From the NCBI RefSeq assembly GCF_002865645.1, contig NW_020194638.1, positions 62,001-126,000 of the forward strand: a stretch of 64,000 nt of DNA. Reading direction: 5' to 3'. This DNA comes from Hyaloscypha bicolor E. Lineage: Eukaryota; Ascomycota; Leotiomycetes; Helotiales; Hyaloscyphaceae. The first letter of the stretch is position 1; each line of letters starts with the position of its first letter. Positions 9,271 through 23,015 of the stretch are shown piece by piece. Under the pieces are notes generated by a model that searched no databases, had not been told where the DNA came from, and saw only the letters and a program-made list of their open reading frames with translations. A program made the position numbers and the translations under genes.

Positions 9271-12200
9271 TTAATTCTCTCTCTAGGCCCTTATTCCCAA
9301 GAGGCCTAAAAGAATTATAAATAGCTTTATAAATAATTCCCTAAAACTTTCCTGGCTACTAGTTCTTCCTAAAAACTTCTTATAATTACTCTATTATTAT
9401 ACTAGGTAATAGAATTAAGAATATAGTTTACTAATCTTATCTAGCTAACTTGCAAATTATTTCTAGTAATTTCTTCTTATAAAAGTAATATAAATATAGT
9501 ATATACTATTAGATATAAAGCTTTTCCGGTCTTCTAATTAGTTTATAAATCCTAACTTAGCCTTTATTTATAAATAAATTATTACTTTATAGGCCTAAGA
9601 GCTTAGAAAAATTAATTCAATTTTCTAGTTTATTTATAAATTTCTTCTTTGGAATTTTCTAGATATTTCTAATATAGAGCCGGTTCTAAATTCATAATTA
9701 CTATTTAGGAAAAGAATATTATAAAAAGGCTTCTCTTTTCTTATTAACTAATCTTTTCTTTTCTTAATTATAATATTATATCTAGCTTTTCCTTATTTCT
9801 TGCCTTTCTTTTTTAAGCCTTTTTTAAGCTTCTTTAAGCTTCTTTAAGCTCTTTTAAGCTTTATTTAAACTTTATTTAAGCTTTATTTAAGTTCTTTTCT
9901 AATTTCCTCTTCTATTTCTTTATTTATTAAAATAAATACTTTTCTTAGTATTTATTAGTATATTACTACTTATTTAATTAATACTTCTATATTTTTAATT
10001 TATTCTTATTATTTTTAATATTTCAAGAATATTACTAAGTTTCCTAATCTTACTTATATTAAGAGTAATAATTACTTAATATATAATTACTATTATTTTA
10101 AAAATAAGAAATATAATTTTATAAATTATAATTTCTTTTATTTATTTCTTATTCTAATATTATTTAAGATTTTTTAAATATATATAATATAATTAAACTA
10201 TTTTTTTTAAGCTATTAATATATATAAGCGTCTTTCCTAATCTTTATCTAAAAGAAAAAAGGCTATTATTACTCTTTTTCTATACTAAATAATATATATT
10301 TCTTATATTAAAGCTATTATTTGAGACTAATAAATTTCTCTAATAATCTAAGAAATAGGTTAAGTAATTCTTACTAGCTTAGTATAAATATAAAGTATTC
10401 TTAATAATATAATTAATATTTTTTAGTATTAAGTAAGCTTATTTCTTTCTTATTTCTTATTAATAACTAATAGCTTTATAAGCTAATTTATTATCTATTT
10501 CTCGAGAGAATTCTAATAAGAATAATAATAAGAATAGTAAAAAATAGTTATAAGAATAAGATATTTATAAAATATAGAAATTAGAGTTTTTAGAATTCTT
10601 AATAATTTTTATATAGTTTTTTCAAGAATAAATATATGGTTTTTAATAGTTTCCTAATAAAAATATTTATTTTTTATATTTCTATTTAATTAATAATATT
10701 ATAATATTACTTTTTTCTAAATATTCTTATAATTCTTGAACTATATTCTCTAGATTATTTAGTAGTTCCTATATATTATTTACTAATAAGTAGTTTTTCT
10801 AATAAATAAAATACGTCTTTTTTTTTCTATTTTTTTTATAGGCTATAATAAATTTTACCTTAAATTCTTCTTTATTTTTAATCTCGACTAATTCTGGTTT
10901 TATTATAGTACTAGCTTATAAGTACTATAATTTTAAGAGAAAAATCTAATATAATAGTAATAATTTTAAGTAATATACTTATTTATATATTCCTATAATT
11001 TCTAGAACTTTAAAAGAGCCAAGATATCTATTTACTAGCTTTATACTAGGTTATAGCTATCGATTATTTTTTATATAAAACATGACTTTATTATATATAT
11101 TAAATTTCTTATTAATATATTTCTTATTATAATACTTTTTCTATATATTTACTATTTCTTATTATTATTTCTTTAGTACCTCCCGTTTTACTTAAATTCT
11201 TTATATTCTTTCTTATATTACTAGTACTTCTTTTTCTGAAACATTATTCTTAATATATAGTTTAATACTAGAATAAAATTCATATAATATATAAAATAAA
11301 GAAATTTCTATTATTAAATATATAAAGTTATTATATGTGAATTTTATAAAAGCAAGCTTTATTACCTAGTTATCTTACTAGTAGCTAGTATAATACCTTA
11401 AGTACTATTCTAGAGTTTAGTTTAGATTCTTTATTTATTTATTAGTTTGTAAGTAAAATACTATACTTAGCTATTATTAAACTTTTAAATAAAAATATAA
11501 ACTTAACTAGAACTTACTTATAAAAATAAATTTTTTATTAGAGATTATATCTATAAATATACTAAAGTCTTTAATAATATAATATATAAATAGCTTTACT
11601 AATTTAGGAGCCGAGATCTTCTTAATAATTAGAATATATTATACTATTTTTATATATTTATTAATAATAATAAGTATAAAATTATATATCTTATTATAAA
11701 ACCTAAAAAGAAATAGTTTTATAATAAAGTCTATAGTAATTTCTTACTATAGCTTAAAAGAGAGAAGAAACGAACTAAGTATATTATATAGTAAATATTT
11801 CTTTATTTTAGTTTATTAATATATAGGATAAGTTCTAATATAATTTTTTATATTTTTTTTTATATTTTACTAGAAGTACTTTTTCTAAAGAATTCCTAGT
11901 ATTTTACTAGTACTAAAATATCTATTTATAGAATTATTATAGTTAGCTTATAATAATTCTTTTTTGAGAGCTAGCTTATTTAGTATATAAATAGTACTCT
12001 AATATCTTAATAACTTAGATATATTAAGTTTTTAAGTCTTAATAACTCTAGTAAAGGTCTCTTTTAAGAACTATTTATATTACTAGTATTATACTAATAG
12101 ATTAAGCCTTTAGTATTATAATAATAATTTAAGTAATATTTTTCTACTTTTCTTATATACTATTTTGGACCTAGCTACTTATATAACTAGAATCCGTAGT

Positions 12201-13991
12201 ATATACTATTTATAACTAGCTATACTAGTAATAAGCTTAAGTAATAATATCTCTAGTATTATTTTATTACTAAAATATATTTCTCTTTTAGAATTTCTTA
12301 GTATTTTACTAATTAAGAAATATTTATTTTCTTTTTTCTAGGCCTTAAATTATAGTATTATAGAAATAATATAGTATCTTATTACTATTATTTATAGGGC
12401 TCTCTATTTTATATTTTATAGCTTATTATAAAATATAAATAATAAAGTATTTTTATTTATACTTATTATAAAATCTGGCCTTCTTAATAGCCTATTAGTA
12501 AAATTACTATATCCTAGCTAGTATTCTAAGATAAAATTAAAAATAGCTAGCTTCTTTATCTATTTTATTTATTAACTATTTAGTTTTCTCTTAGTTATAA
12601 AGTATTTCAAGTTATTATAATCTATTTTAATAATAATAATATACCAGATATATACTAGATAATATTACTAAATATAAAATACTAGAATAATAGCCAAGAA
12701 CTCAGAATTATATATTTTATATCTGCTTTTAATTATAGTTATTTTCTTTAAATAAAAAGTAATAGGATATTATCTAGCTTTTACTTTTTTACTAAAAAGC
12801 TAGGAAATTATACCTATAATTATAAATCCTAAAGTATTTATTTTTATATAAATTTTTAAAACTAGATTAAAATAATAAAGAATTAGTATTATTATAAATA
12901 TAATTTATAGCTTTTTAAAAGCCCTATTTAATTTATTTATTTAGCTAAAATAATATTATAAGTTTTTACTAGTTTTTAATAAATTAGTTAATTCTTTTAT
13001 TATTCTAGAATATCTATAAATAAACCTTTAGTAAAAGTTAGTAAAACCCAGAAATATTTAAATTTTTTAGATATTATTTTTTAGGGCCGGCTATTTTCTA
13101 ATAGCTATAATTTTACTAGCTTTTATTTCTATATTATTTAAGCTAATTATAAATTCTAGGAACTTTATTTTCTTTATATTAAACTCGTATTTTACTAAGT
13201 TTATAAAAAGCTAGTATTATTATAATTACTCGAGTATATATTAGATTATTATTATATATTATTCTAGATTCTCTAAATAAATTAAAATATTATCTAAATA
13301 AACTATATAAATAATATTTATAAGGCCTACTAGTATATAATTAATATATATCTGAAATATTACTAGAGTATTAAATAATTTAAAGAATATAATATAATAT
13401 TTAAAATATTTATAATACTATTTTTTACTTATTATTTTCTTATATTTATAACTAATAATAAGTATTTTTTAAGTCTAGTTTTTATATATATCTTTATTTT
13501 ATAAAGCCTATTTATAGTTTTACTAATAAGTAATAATAGTATTTAGTTCTTAATAGTAGTTTTATTTAGATTCTAATAATTAATATATAAATATAAGTTG
13601 CCTTTTTTCTTTAGAATAAATATAATTAAAGTATTAGCTAGACTAGTAAAATAATAAATCTATTTCTTTTCTAGGCTAGTATTAAGATATTTCTAAAAAA
13701 CTTTAAGCTTTCTTTTTAATAAAATATATATAGGATTATATAGTAATTAGGACCTTAGTTTTAGATTTATATAATACTTTATTATATAATAGTCGGGTAA
13801 TATATCTATAGCTTTTATAAAAAATACTTAAAAAAGATTCTAATATTTCTTGGGAAATATAATTATCTTATTAGTAATAAGAATAGTAATTCTTTAGCTA
13901 TTTATTATAGGATAAGTAATTAATAAAAAACTATATATCTTATATTTTATTATTTTAATAAACTTTCTAGTATTTAGAACTTTAATTTTCT
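9271..13991 (-). pseudogene. outer gypsy pol fragment (RT, RNase H, integrase, chromodomain)
   Basis: The minus strand carries the relics of pol, collinear with the inner element's 15984-20696. The RT Asp-Asp region lies near 13285-13300 and the integrase/chromodomain region toward 10700-12000. TAA/TAG codons interrupt every frame, with no frame longer than short fragments. This stretch forms a 5-kb inverted arm with 15984-21013. Confidence 0.8.
13987..13991. repeat. inner gypsy target-site duplication, left (TTTCT)
   Basis: TTTCT precedes the inner 5' LTR; CTTCT follows the 3' LTR at 21014-21018. They differ by one C-to-T transition, as expected if a perfect CTTCT duplication was later hit by RIP-type mutation. 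Confidence 0.8.
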
Positions 13992-14318
13992 TATAATAAA
14001 TATATATAATAATATATAAATAGGTATTAGATATTATAGATCTAGTTTCTTATTTTAGGTAAAGCTTATAATTGAAATTATATAAATAATCGGAATTATA
14101 CGAATTATATAGGATTATATTTCCTAGTTAAATAAAGTATTTTATAGGCTTAGCTAAATACTAGGAAATATATAGGGAAATACTTTTAGCTTTAGAAAAA
14201 GATATTAAGTAGTTTTTTATTAGGGTTAATTCTTGGAATTAGTTATATTTATAAGTATTATTTTATAGCTTATTTACCTTAATTACTTATATATTACCCT
14301 ATTATTATATATCTTATA
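13992..14318 (+). repeat. 5' LTR of inner gypsy
   Basis: 327 bp, TATAATAAAT...ATCTTATA, matching 20697-21013. Internal sequence begins TTCTAATTAATC, also found in reverse next to the outer 5' LTR at 22683. Confidence 0.9.
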
Positions 14319-14399
14319 TTCTAATTAATCTAATTTTTAGGAAGTAATTCATTATAAGGTAATTAAGTTATTAATAAATAAAATATTAATAACTAGAGT

Positions 14400-17300
14400 A
14401 TTAATTAGGAGAAGTGCCTTTATTACTATTAGAGTAACTTAATCGGGTATTTAGGGAAGTATCTAGTTAAATATTCTTTATATTACCTAATTAGGAAAAG
14501 AAAGTAGAACTCAGATATTTCTAGAACTAGTAAATAAGATAATAATAATAGAGAAATTAGTAGCTACTTACTATTATATTACTAAATTAGAAATAAAGAT
14601 ATAATAGAAAGAAAAGCTAGAAAAGCTAAAAGCTTAGATCTATTATCTTAAAAATATTTAGATATCTAATATAGAACTCATTATATTTCCGGTAATATTC
14701 TTGGTTTAGATAGCTTTAAAAACCCGAGAATTACTTACTTATTAGAGAAAAAGTATTAAAGAAGTCCAGGACTTCTTTTATTAAATAAAGTTAAAGTAAT
14801 ATAAAAATAGTAGAATTATCTAGGCTACTAATATAGTAAAAATTATATATTATATTTCTTATTTTAAAAATATAGCCAGAAATATCTAGAAATATAAAAA
14901 GTAATTAGTAAGTATTAATATTATAAATTAGGAGATCTTTATTAAATTTATAAAGAATTCTATCTTAGATCTAGATAATTATAGTAATAATGTTTTTACT
15001 AAGTTTAAGGATACTAAATAATAGCTAGGCTAGAATATCTAAAGCTTTATATCTTATTTAGATAGCCTATTAAATAACTTGAAATATATAGGTTTATTAT
15101 AAGAATAAGATAACTTATTTAATAGTTTAAGGTAAGAGATTCGGGATAAGATTAATTATTAAGGAAATACTTTATAAAAAAGAAAAAAGCTTATTTCTAT
15201 AGCTATAAGAGTTAAGAATAATTTAAACCTATTTATTTAATAGGAATATAATAATAAACTAATAAGATAATAAAAGAAAAAGAATAAAAGAAAAAAGAAA
15301 AAGAATAATAAAGAGAAATAGAAAAGAAATATATTTTTATTATAAGATTTATAAAACCGGAATAATAAAGATATAATAATAGAATCTAATATAATAACTA
15401 TATTAGGATCTATAAAACCAAGTATAATTTGCTTTATTTACTAGAAAGAGAATTATTATATTATTATTTATTCTAATTAAGGAAAACCGACTTATTATAA
15501 TTATAATAAGTCTGGCTATAAATTATATAAGTACTTAGAACTAAAAAAGCTAGGAAACGGGTATGCCCTATAATAGTTATATTTATTTATATTATAGAGA
15601 GTAAGGCTCTTAAAATAAGAATAGTAATTAAGGTTATTATTAAGATAAAAAAAGATAAGTAAAAAGTTAGAATATTAGTAAACTCGAATATAAAAACTAA
15701 TTATATAAAGAGGAAATTAGCTTTAGATATAGGTATTTTATTAATATTAAAAATAACTTTCTTATTTTTACTAAAGAGAAAAAAAATTTATTTATATAAA
15801 AATTATATTTTTAGAATTATTACTAAGAATATACTAGGGAATTAAAAAAAGGCTAATATATACTTTATATTATATAATTTTAATCTAAACTATATTAATA
15901 TAATACTTGGATTTTTATAGCTTTATTAAGTTAATTCCCTAATTTTCTTTAGGAAAATAATATAAAAATACTAAATTTAATTATAAAAGATTAAATTTCT
16001 AAATACTAGAAAGTTTACTAAAGTAATAAAGTATAAGATATATGTTTTTTTATTAATTACTTATTCTATAATAAATAGTTAAAGAATTATTACTATTATT
16101 ACTAATAAGATAATTATATTTTCCAAGAAATATTAGAACTTTTTTCAAGTATTTTTTATAAAAGCTATAAGTATATTATCTAACTATTATATAATAAAGT
16201 ATTATATAAATCTGGAACTAGAATTCTAACTATTATATAGTCCTATATATACTTTATTAGAAAGAAAGCTTGAAGTCTTTTAAAAATATTTTAATACTAG
16301 CCTAGAAAAGAAATAGATTTATTATTTTACTAGCCTAGCTAATACTCTAATTATATTTATTCTAAAGAAAGAAAGTAGTTTATATTTATATATTAATTAC
16401 TAGAATCTAAATAGAATTACTATTAAGAACTAAATACTATTATTACTTATTAGTAAAACTATAAATAGGCTTTATAGAATAAAAGTATATATAAAGCTAG
16501 ATTTAAAAAATATTTATTATTAGTTATAAATATAAGAGAATAATAAATAAAAGATACTATTTCAAATATATTATAGATATTTTAAATACTATATTATACT
16601 CTTTAGATTATCTAATACTTTAGTAATATTTTAGGTATATATTAATTATATATTAGTAGGCCTTATAAATATTATTTATATAGTTTATCTAAATAATATT
16701 TTAATTTATTTAGAGAACTCAGAATAGTATATAATAATAGTCTAATATATACTCGAGTAGTTATAATAATACTAGCTCTTTATAAACTTGGCAAAATACG
16801 AGTTTAATATAAAGAAAATAAAGTTTCTGGGGTTTATAATTAGCCTAGATAATATAGAAATAAAAGCTAGTAAGGTTATAATTATTAGAGAATAGCTGGC
16901 CTTAAAGAATAATATTTAAAAAGTCTAAGTATTCTTGGGTTTTACTAACTTTTACTAGAGGTTTATTTATAAATATTTTAGAATAATAAAAGAATTAATT
17001 AATTTATTAAAAACTAATAGAAACCTATAATATTATTTTAGCTAGATAAATAAGATAGATAGGGCTTTTAAAAAGCTATAAATTATATTTATAATAGTAT
17101 TAATCCTTTATTATTTTAATCTAGCTTTAAAGATTTATATAAAAACGGATATTTTAGGATTTATAATTATAAATATAATTTCCTAGCTTTTTAATAAAGA
17201 AATAGAAGCCAGATAATATCTTATTATTTTCTATTTAAAGAAGATAACTATAATTAAGAATAAGTATAAGATATATAATTCTGAACTCTTAATTATTATT

Positions 17301-19300
17301 CTAGTATTTTATATTTAATAATATTATCTAATATATATCTAGTATATTATTATTATTAAAACAAATTATAATAACTTAAAATACTTTATAACTAAGAGAA
17401 AACTAAATAATTAATAAATAAGATAAGTAAAGAAGCTAGTTATTTTTGACTTTATCTTAGAATATTAGCCGGGATATAGTAATTTTACTAGTAGGTTATT
17501 AAGAAGGCTAGACTTTATAGTAAGTATAAATAAAGATACTTTATTATTTATATTTTATAATAAGCTATAGAATATAGAATAGAGAGCCCTATAAGTAATA
17601 ATAATAGGATATTATACTATTTCTATAATACTATAATTTAAGGCCTAGAAAAAAGGAAATAGGTACTTTTTAATTAATAAGATACTAAGGAATTCTAAAA
17701 GAAAAGTTTATTTTAGTAATAAAGTAATATTAGAGATATTATTACTTAAGCCTATTACTAGTATAACTAGTTATAAATAGTATATATTACGGATTCTAGC
17801 TATATAAGTAGCTAGGTCCAAAATAGTATATAAGAAAGGTAAAGAAATATTATTTAAACTATTATTATAATACTAAAGGCTTAATTTATTAGTATAATAC
17901 TAGTAATATAAATAGTTCTTAAAAGAGACCTTTACTAGAGTTATTAAGACTTGGGAACTTAATATATCTGGGTTATTAAGATATTAGAATATTATCTATA
18001 TATTAAATAAGCCGGCTTCTAAAGAAGAATTATTATAAGCTAATTATAATAATCCTATAAGTAGGTATTTTAGTACTAGTAAGATACTAGAGATTCTCTA
18101 GAGAAAGTACTTTTAATAAAGTATAAAAAAAAATATAAAAAACTATATTAGAACTTGCTTTATATATTAATAAACTAAAATAGCTATATAATATATTTAG
18201 TTTATTTCCTTTCTTTTCTAAGCTATAGTAAGAAATTACTATAGACTTTATTATGGGGCTACCTCTTTCTAGGTTTTATAATAAAGTATATAATTCTATA
18301 TTTATTATTATTAATAGATATATAAAAATAGTATAATATATTTTAATTACTAAGGAAATCTCGGCTCCTGAATTAGTAAAGCTATTTATATATTATATTA
18401 TTAAAGACTTTAGTATATTTATAGATATAATCTCTAATAAAAGATCTGTTTTTATAAGTAAATTCTAGTTAAGTCTATACTTTTATTTAAAGGTTTAATA
18501 ATAGCTAAGTATAGTATTTTACTTATAAACTAATAAATAAATAGAGAATCTGAATCAAACTCTGAAATAGTATTTAAGATATTATACTAGTTACTAGTAA
18601 GATAACTAGATAATAAAGCTTATTCTTATAGAATTCACATATAATAACTTTATATATTTAATAATAGAAATTTCCCTATTTTATATATTATATGGATTTT
18701 ATTCTAGTATTAAACTATATATTAAGAATAATATTCTAGAAAAAGAAATACTAGTAATATAAGAAAGAATATAGAGAATTTAAGTAAAACGAGAGGTATT
18801 AGAGAAATAATAATAAGAAGTAATAGATATATAGAAAAAGTACTATAATAAGAAATTTAATATATATAATAAAGTTATATTTTATATAAAGAATATTTAA
18901 TAGCTATAACCTAGTATAAAGCTAGTAAATAAATATCTTGGCTTCTTTAAAGTTCTAGAAATTATAGAAATATATAAATAGGTATATTATTTAAAATTAT
19001 TACTATTATATTAGATTTATAATATTTTTCACGTTTTTTTCTTAGAATTATAGTACCTGCAAGCTAGTACTATAGTAGAACTAGAACCGATCAAAATTAA
19101 GAGTAAAGAAAAATTTAAGATAGAATTTATTATAGCCTATAAAGAGAGTAGAAAAGAAAGAAAGTATTTTATTTATTAAAAAGATTACTTACTAGTAAAT
19201 AATATATAAGAATTACTAAGTAATCTAGAGAATATAGTTCAAGAATTATAAGAATACTTAAAAAAGAGTAATATTATAATACTATTAGCTAAATAGAGAT
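14400..19300 (+). pseudogene. RIP-inactivated gag-pol of inner gypsy
   Basis: The collinear polyprotein remnant can be read through stops in one main strand. The protease region ends with the gypsy-like NIILGF(L)QLY. The RT has LYRIKVYIKLDLKN and VYLNNILIYLENSE. RNase H and an integrase core (IYYIVKDFSIFIDIISNKRS, Asn where Asp is expected) follow. The last domain reads KYLGFFKVLEI then FHVFFLEL, the usual approach to a chromodomain, and ends NNI-ELLSNLENIVQEL. Changes are almost all C-to-T/G-to-A (Gly to Arg/Lys, Asp to Asn, Trp and Gln to stop, Cys to Tyr). The class (chromovirus) follows from the domain order and C-terminal chromodomain. Confidence 0.88.
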
Positions 19301-20696
19301 ATAAAAGATAAATGCTTTTATTAGAAAACTATTAAAAGCCATATATTTATTTTTAGAAAAATTATATAAAAATTATTAAGAATTCTAAAAACTCTAATTT
19401 TTATATTTTATAAATATCTTATTCTTATAATTACTTTTTATTATTCTTATTATTATTCTTATTAGGATTTTCTTAAGAAATAAATAATAAATTAGCTTAT
19501 AAAGCTATTAGCTATTAATAAGAAATAAGAAAGAAGTAAGCTTATTTAATACTAAAGAATATTAATTATATTATTAATAGTACTTTATATTTATACTAAG
19601 CTAATAAGAATTACTTAATTTATTTCTTGAATTATTAGAGAAATCTATTGGCCTCAAATAATAGCTTTAATATAAGAAGTATATATTATTTAGTATAAAA
19701 GAAAAATAATAATAGCCTTTTCTTTTTTAAGTAAAGAATAGGGAAAATACTTATATATATTAATAGTTTAAAGAAAGTAATTTAATTATATTATATATAT
19801 TTAAGGAATCTTGAATAGTATTAGAATAGGAAATAAATAAAGGAAATTATAATTTATAGAATTATATTTCTTATTTTTAAAGTAATAGTAATTATATATT
19901 AAGTAATTATTACTTTTAATATAAATAAAATCAGGAAACTTAGTAATATTCTTAGAATATTAAAGATAATAAAAGTAAATTAAGAATATAGAAGTATTAG
20001 CTAAATAGGTAATAATAGGCTAATAAGTACTAAGAGAAGTATTTATCTTAATAGATAAAGAAATAGAAAAGAGAATTAGAAAGGAATTTAAATAAAGTTT
20101 AAATAAAGCTTAAATAAAGTTTAAAGAAACTTAAAGAAGCTTAAAGAAGGCTTAAAAAAGAAAGGCAAGAAATAAAGAAAAGTTAGATATAGTATTATAA
20201 TTAAGGAAAAAAAGATTAGTTAGTAAGAAAAAAGAAGTCTTTTTATAATATCCTTTTCCTAAATAGTAATTATAAATTCGGAACTGGCTTTATACTAGAA
20301 ATATCTAGAAAATTCTAAAAAAGGAATTTATAAATAAATTAGAAGATTAGATTAACTTTTTTAAGCTCTTAGGCCTATAAAATAATAATTTATTTATAAA
20401 TAAAGGCTAAGTTAGGATTTATAAACTAATTAGAAAACCGGAAAAGCTTTTTACCTAATAATATATATTATACTTATATTATTTTTATAAGAGAAAATTA
20501 CTAGAAGTAATTTGCGAATTAGTTAGGTAAAGTTAGTAAACTATATTCTTAAGTCTATTACCTAATATAATAATAGAATAATTATAGAAAGTTTTTGGAA
20601 AAGACTAATAGCTAGAAAAGTTTTAGGGAATTATTTATAAAGCTATTTATAGTTCTTTTAGGCCTCTTGGAAATAAGAGCCTAGAAAAGAAATTAA

Positions 20697-21013
20697 TATA
20701 ATAGATATATATAATAGTATATAAATAAATATTAGATATTATTTCTATTATAGGTAAAGTTTATAATTAGAATTATATAAATAATTAGAATTATATAAAT
20801 TATATAGAATTATATTTCCTAGTTAAATAAAGTACTTTATAGGCTTAACTAAATATTAGGAAATATATAAGGAGATATTTCTAGCTTTAGAAAGAAGTAT
20901 TAATTAGTCTTTTATTAGAATTAATTCTTGGAATTAGTTATATTTATAAGTATTATTTTATAGCTTATTTATCTTAACTATTTATATATTACTTTATTAT
21001 TATATATCTTATA
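20697..21013 (+). repeat. 3' LTR of inner gypsy
   Basis: 317 bp, matching the 5' LTR; it starts TATAATAGATAT and ends ATCTTATA. It is preceded by purine-rich GAGCCTAGAAAAGAAATTAA. Confidence 0.9.
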
Positions 21014-21018
21014 CTTCT

Positions 21019-22683
21019 ATAATTAAATCTGGTATTTTTATATTACTTTTCTAAAGAAAATTAGAGAATTAATCTAGTAAAGCTATAAGAATCCAAATAT
21101 TATATTAATATAATTAAAATTAAAATTATATAATATAAAATATATATTAGTATTTCTTTAGTTCCCTAATATATTTTTAATAATAATTTCAAGAATATAA
21201 TCTTTATATAAATAGATTCTTTTTTTCTTTAGTAAAAATAAAAGAGTTATTTTAATATTAATAAAATACTTATATTTAAAGCTAATTTTTCTATATATAA
21301 TTAGCCTCTATATCCGAGTTTACTAATACTTTAACTCTTTACTTATTTTTTCTTATCTTAATAATAACTTTAATTATTATTCTTATTTTAGGGGCCTTGC
21401 TTTCTATAATATAAATAAGTATAACTATTATAAGATATATTTATTTCCTGGCTTCTTTAGTTCTAAGTACTTATATAATTTATAACTAGACTTATTATAA
21501 TTATAATAAGTCGGTTTTTCTTAATTAAGGCAAGTAATAATATAATAATTCTTTTTCTAGTAAATAAAGCAAATTATATCTAGTTTTATAAATTCTAATA
21601 TAAGTACTATATTAGATCCTATTACTATATCTTTATTACTCTAGTTTTATAAATCTTATAATAGAAATATATTTCTCTTTTATTTATTTTTATTATTTCT
21701 TTTTTCTTTTCTCTTATTTTTTTTCTTTTATTATTCTATTAGCTTATTATTATATTTCTATTAAATAAATAAATTTAAATTATTCTTAACTTTTATAATA
21801 ATAGAAATAAGCTTCTTTTTCTTTTATAAAGTATTTCCTTAATAATTAATCTTATCTCGGATCTCTTATCTTAAGCTATTAAATAAGTTATTTTACTTTT
21901 ATAATAAATCCGTATATCCTAAATTATTTAATAGGCTATTTAAGTAAGATCTAAAGCTTTAAATACTTTAGCCTAGCTATTATTTAGTATTTTTAAACTT
22001 AGTAAGAATATTATTATTATAGTTCTTTAGATCCAAAATAAAATTCTTTATAAATTTAATAAAAATCTCTTAATTTATAATATTAATACTTACTAATTAC
22101 TTTTTATATTTCTAGATATTTCTGGCTATATTTTTAAAATAAGAAATATAATATATAATTTTTACTATATTAGTAGCCTAGATAATTCTACTATTTTTAT
22201 ATTACTTTAACTTTACCTAATAAAAGAAGTCCTAGACTTCTTTAATACTTTTTCTCTAATAAGTAAGTAATTCTCGGGTTTTTAAAGCTATCTAAACCAA
22301 GAATATTACCGGAAATATAATAAGTTCTATATTAGATATCTAAATATTTTTAAAATAATAGATCTAAGCTTTTAGCTTTTCTAGCTTTTCTTTCTATTAT
22401 ATCTTTATTTCTAATTTAGTAATATAATAGTAAGTAGCTACTAATTTCTCTATTATTATTATTTTACTTACTAGTTCTAGAAATATCTGAGTTCTATTTC
22501 CTTTTCTTAATTAGGTAATATAAAGAATATTTAATTAGGCACTTTTCTAGATATCCGGTTAGGTTATTCTAGTAATTATAGAGGCACTTTTTCTAGTTAA
22601 TACTCTAGCTATTAATATTCTTATCTATTAATAGCTTAACTATTTTATAATAAACTATTTCCTAAAGATTAGATTAATTAGAA
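21019..22683 (-). pseudogene. outer gypsy gag/protease fragment
   Basis: Minus-strand counterpart of the inner element's 14319-15983, containing the eroded zinc-knuckle region (about 21480-21560) and the protease start. It was separated from its pol part by the inner insertion at 13991/21014. Confidence 0.8.
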
Positions 22684-23010
22684 TATAAGATATATAATAA
22701 TAGAGTAATATATAAATAATTAAGGTAAGTAAGCTATAAAGTAATACTTATAAGTATAACTAATTCCAAGAATTAATTCTAATAAAAAACTAATTAATAC
22801 CTCTTTTTAAAGCTAGAAGTATTTCCTTATATATTTCTTAGTATTTAGCTAAGCCTATAAAGTACTTTATTTAACTAGAAAATATAATCTTATATAATTT
22901 ATATAATTTCAATTACTTATATAATTCTAATTATAAGCTTTATTTAAAATAGGAAACTAGATCCTTAATATCTAATACCTGTTTATATATTATTATATAT
23001 ATTTATTATA
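22684..23010 (-). repeat. 5' LTR of outer gypsy
   Basis: 327 bp, same orientation as 8962-9270. Followed by the CTAAA duplication at 23011-23015. Confidence 0.9.
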
Positions 23011-23015
23011 CTAAA

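Larger units (their letters stand above)
13992..21013 (+). mobile_element. inner Ty3/gypsy chromovirus, full length, inverted relative to outer copy
   Basis: 7,022-bp full-length LTR retrotransposon on the plus strand, inside another copy of its own family. Order of recognisable parts: 5' LTR 13992-14318; gag about 14400-15560, with two eroded CCHC knuckles at about 15428-15560 (Cys codons now Tyr); retropepsin about 15640-15920; RT about 16240-17000; RNase H to about 17500; integrase about 17700-18900; chromodomain about 19080-19270; polypurine-like tract next to the 3' LTR 20697-21013. The RT reads KLDLKN... and VYLNNILIYL, where Asp-Asp has become Asn-Asn (16692-16697). Stops from Trp and Gln codons are dense. 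It is dead as an element. Confidence 0.93.
8962..23010 (-). mobile_element. outer Ty3/gypsy chromovirus (about 7 kb plus nested insertion)
   Basis: LTR retrotransposon on the minus strand, inserted in the hAT transposase region. Its 5' LTR is 22684-23010 and its 3' LTR 8962-9270, flanked by perfect CTAAA duplications. The 3' part of the element (RT to polypurine tract) is 9271-13991 and the 5' part (gag and protease) 21019-22683; the two are separated by a second copy of the same family. Net length is about 7.0 kb, equal to the inner copy. The RT active-site region near 13285-13300 reads YLDN on the minus strand (normally YLDD). Polypurine-like sequence GGGCCTAGAGAGAGAATTAA abuts the 3' LTR on the minus strand. 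All coding frames are broken by RIP-type transitions. Confidence 0.92.
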
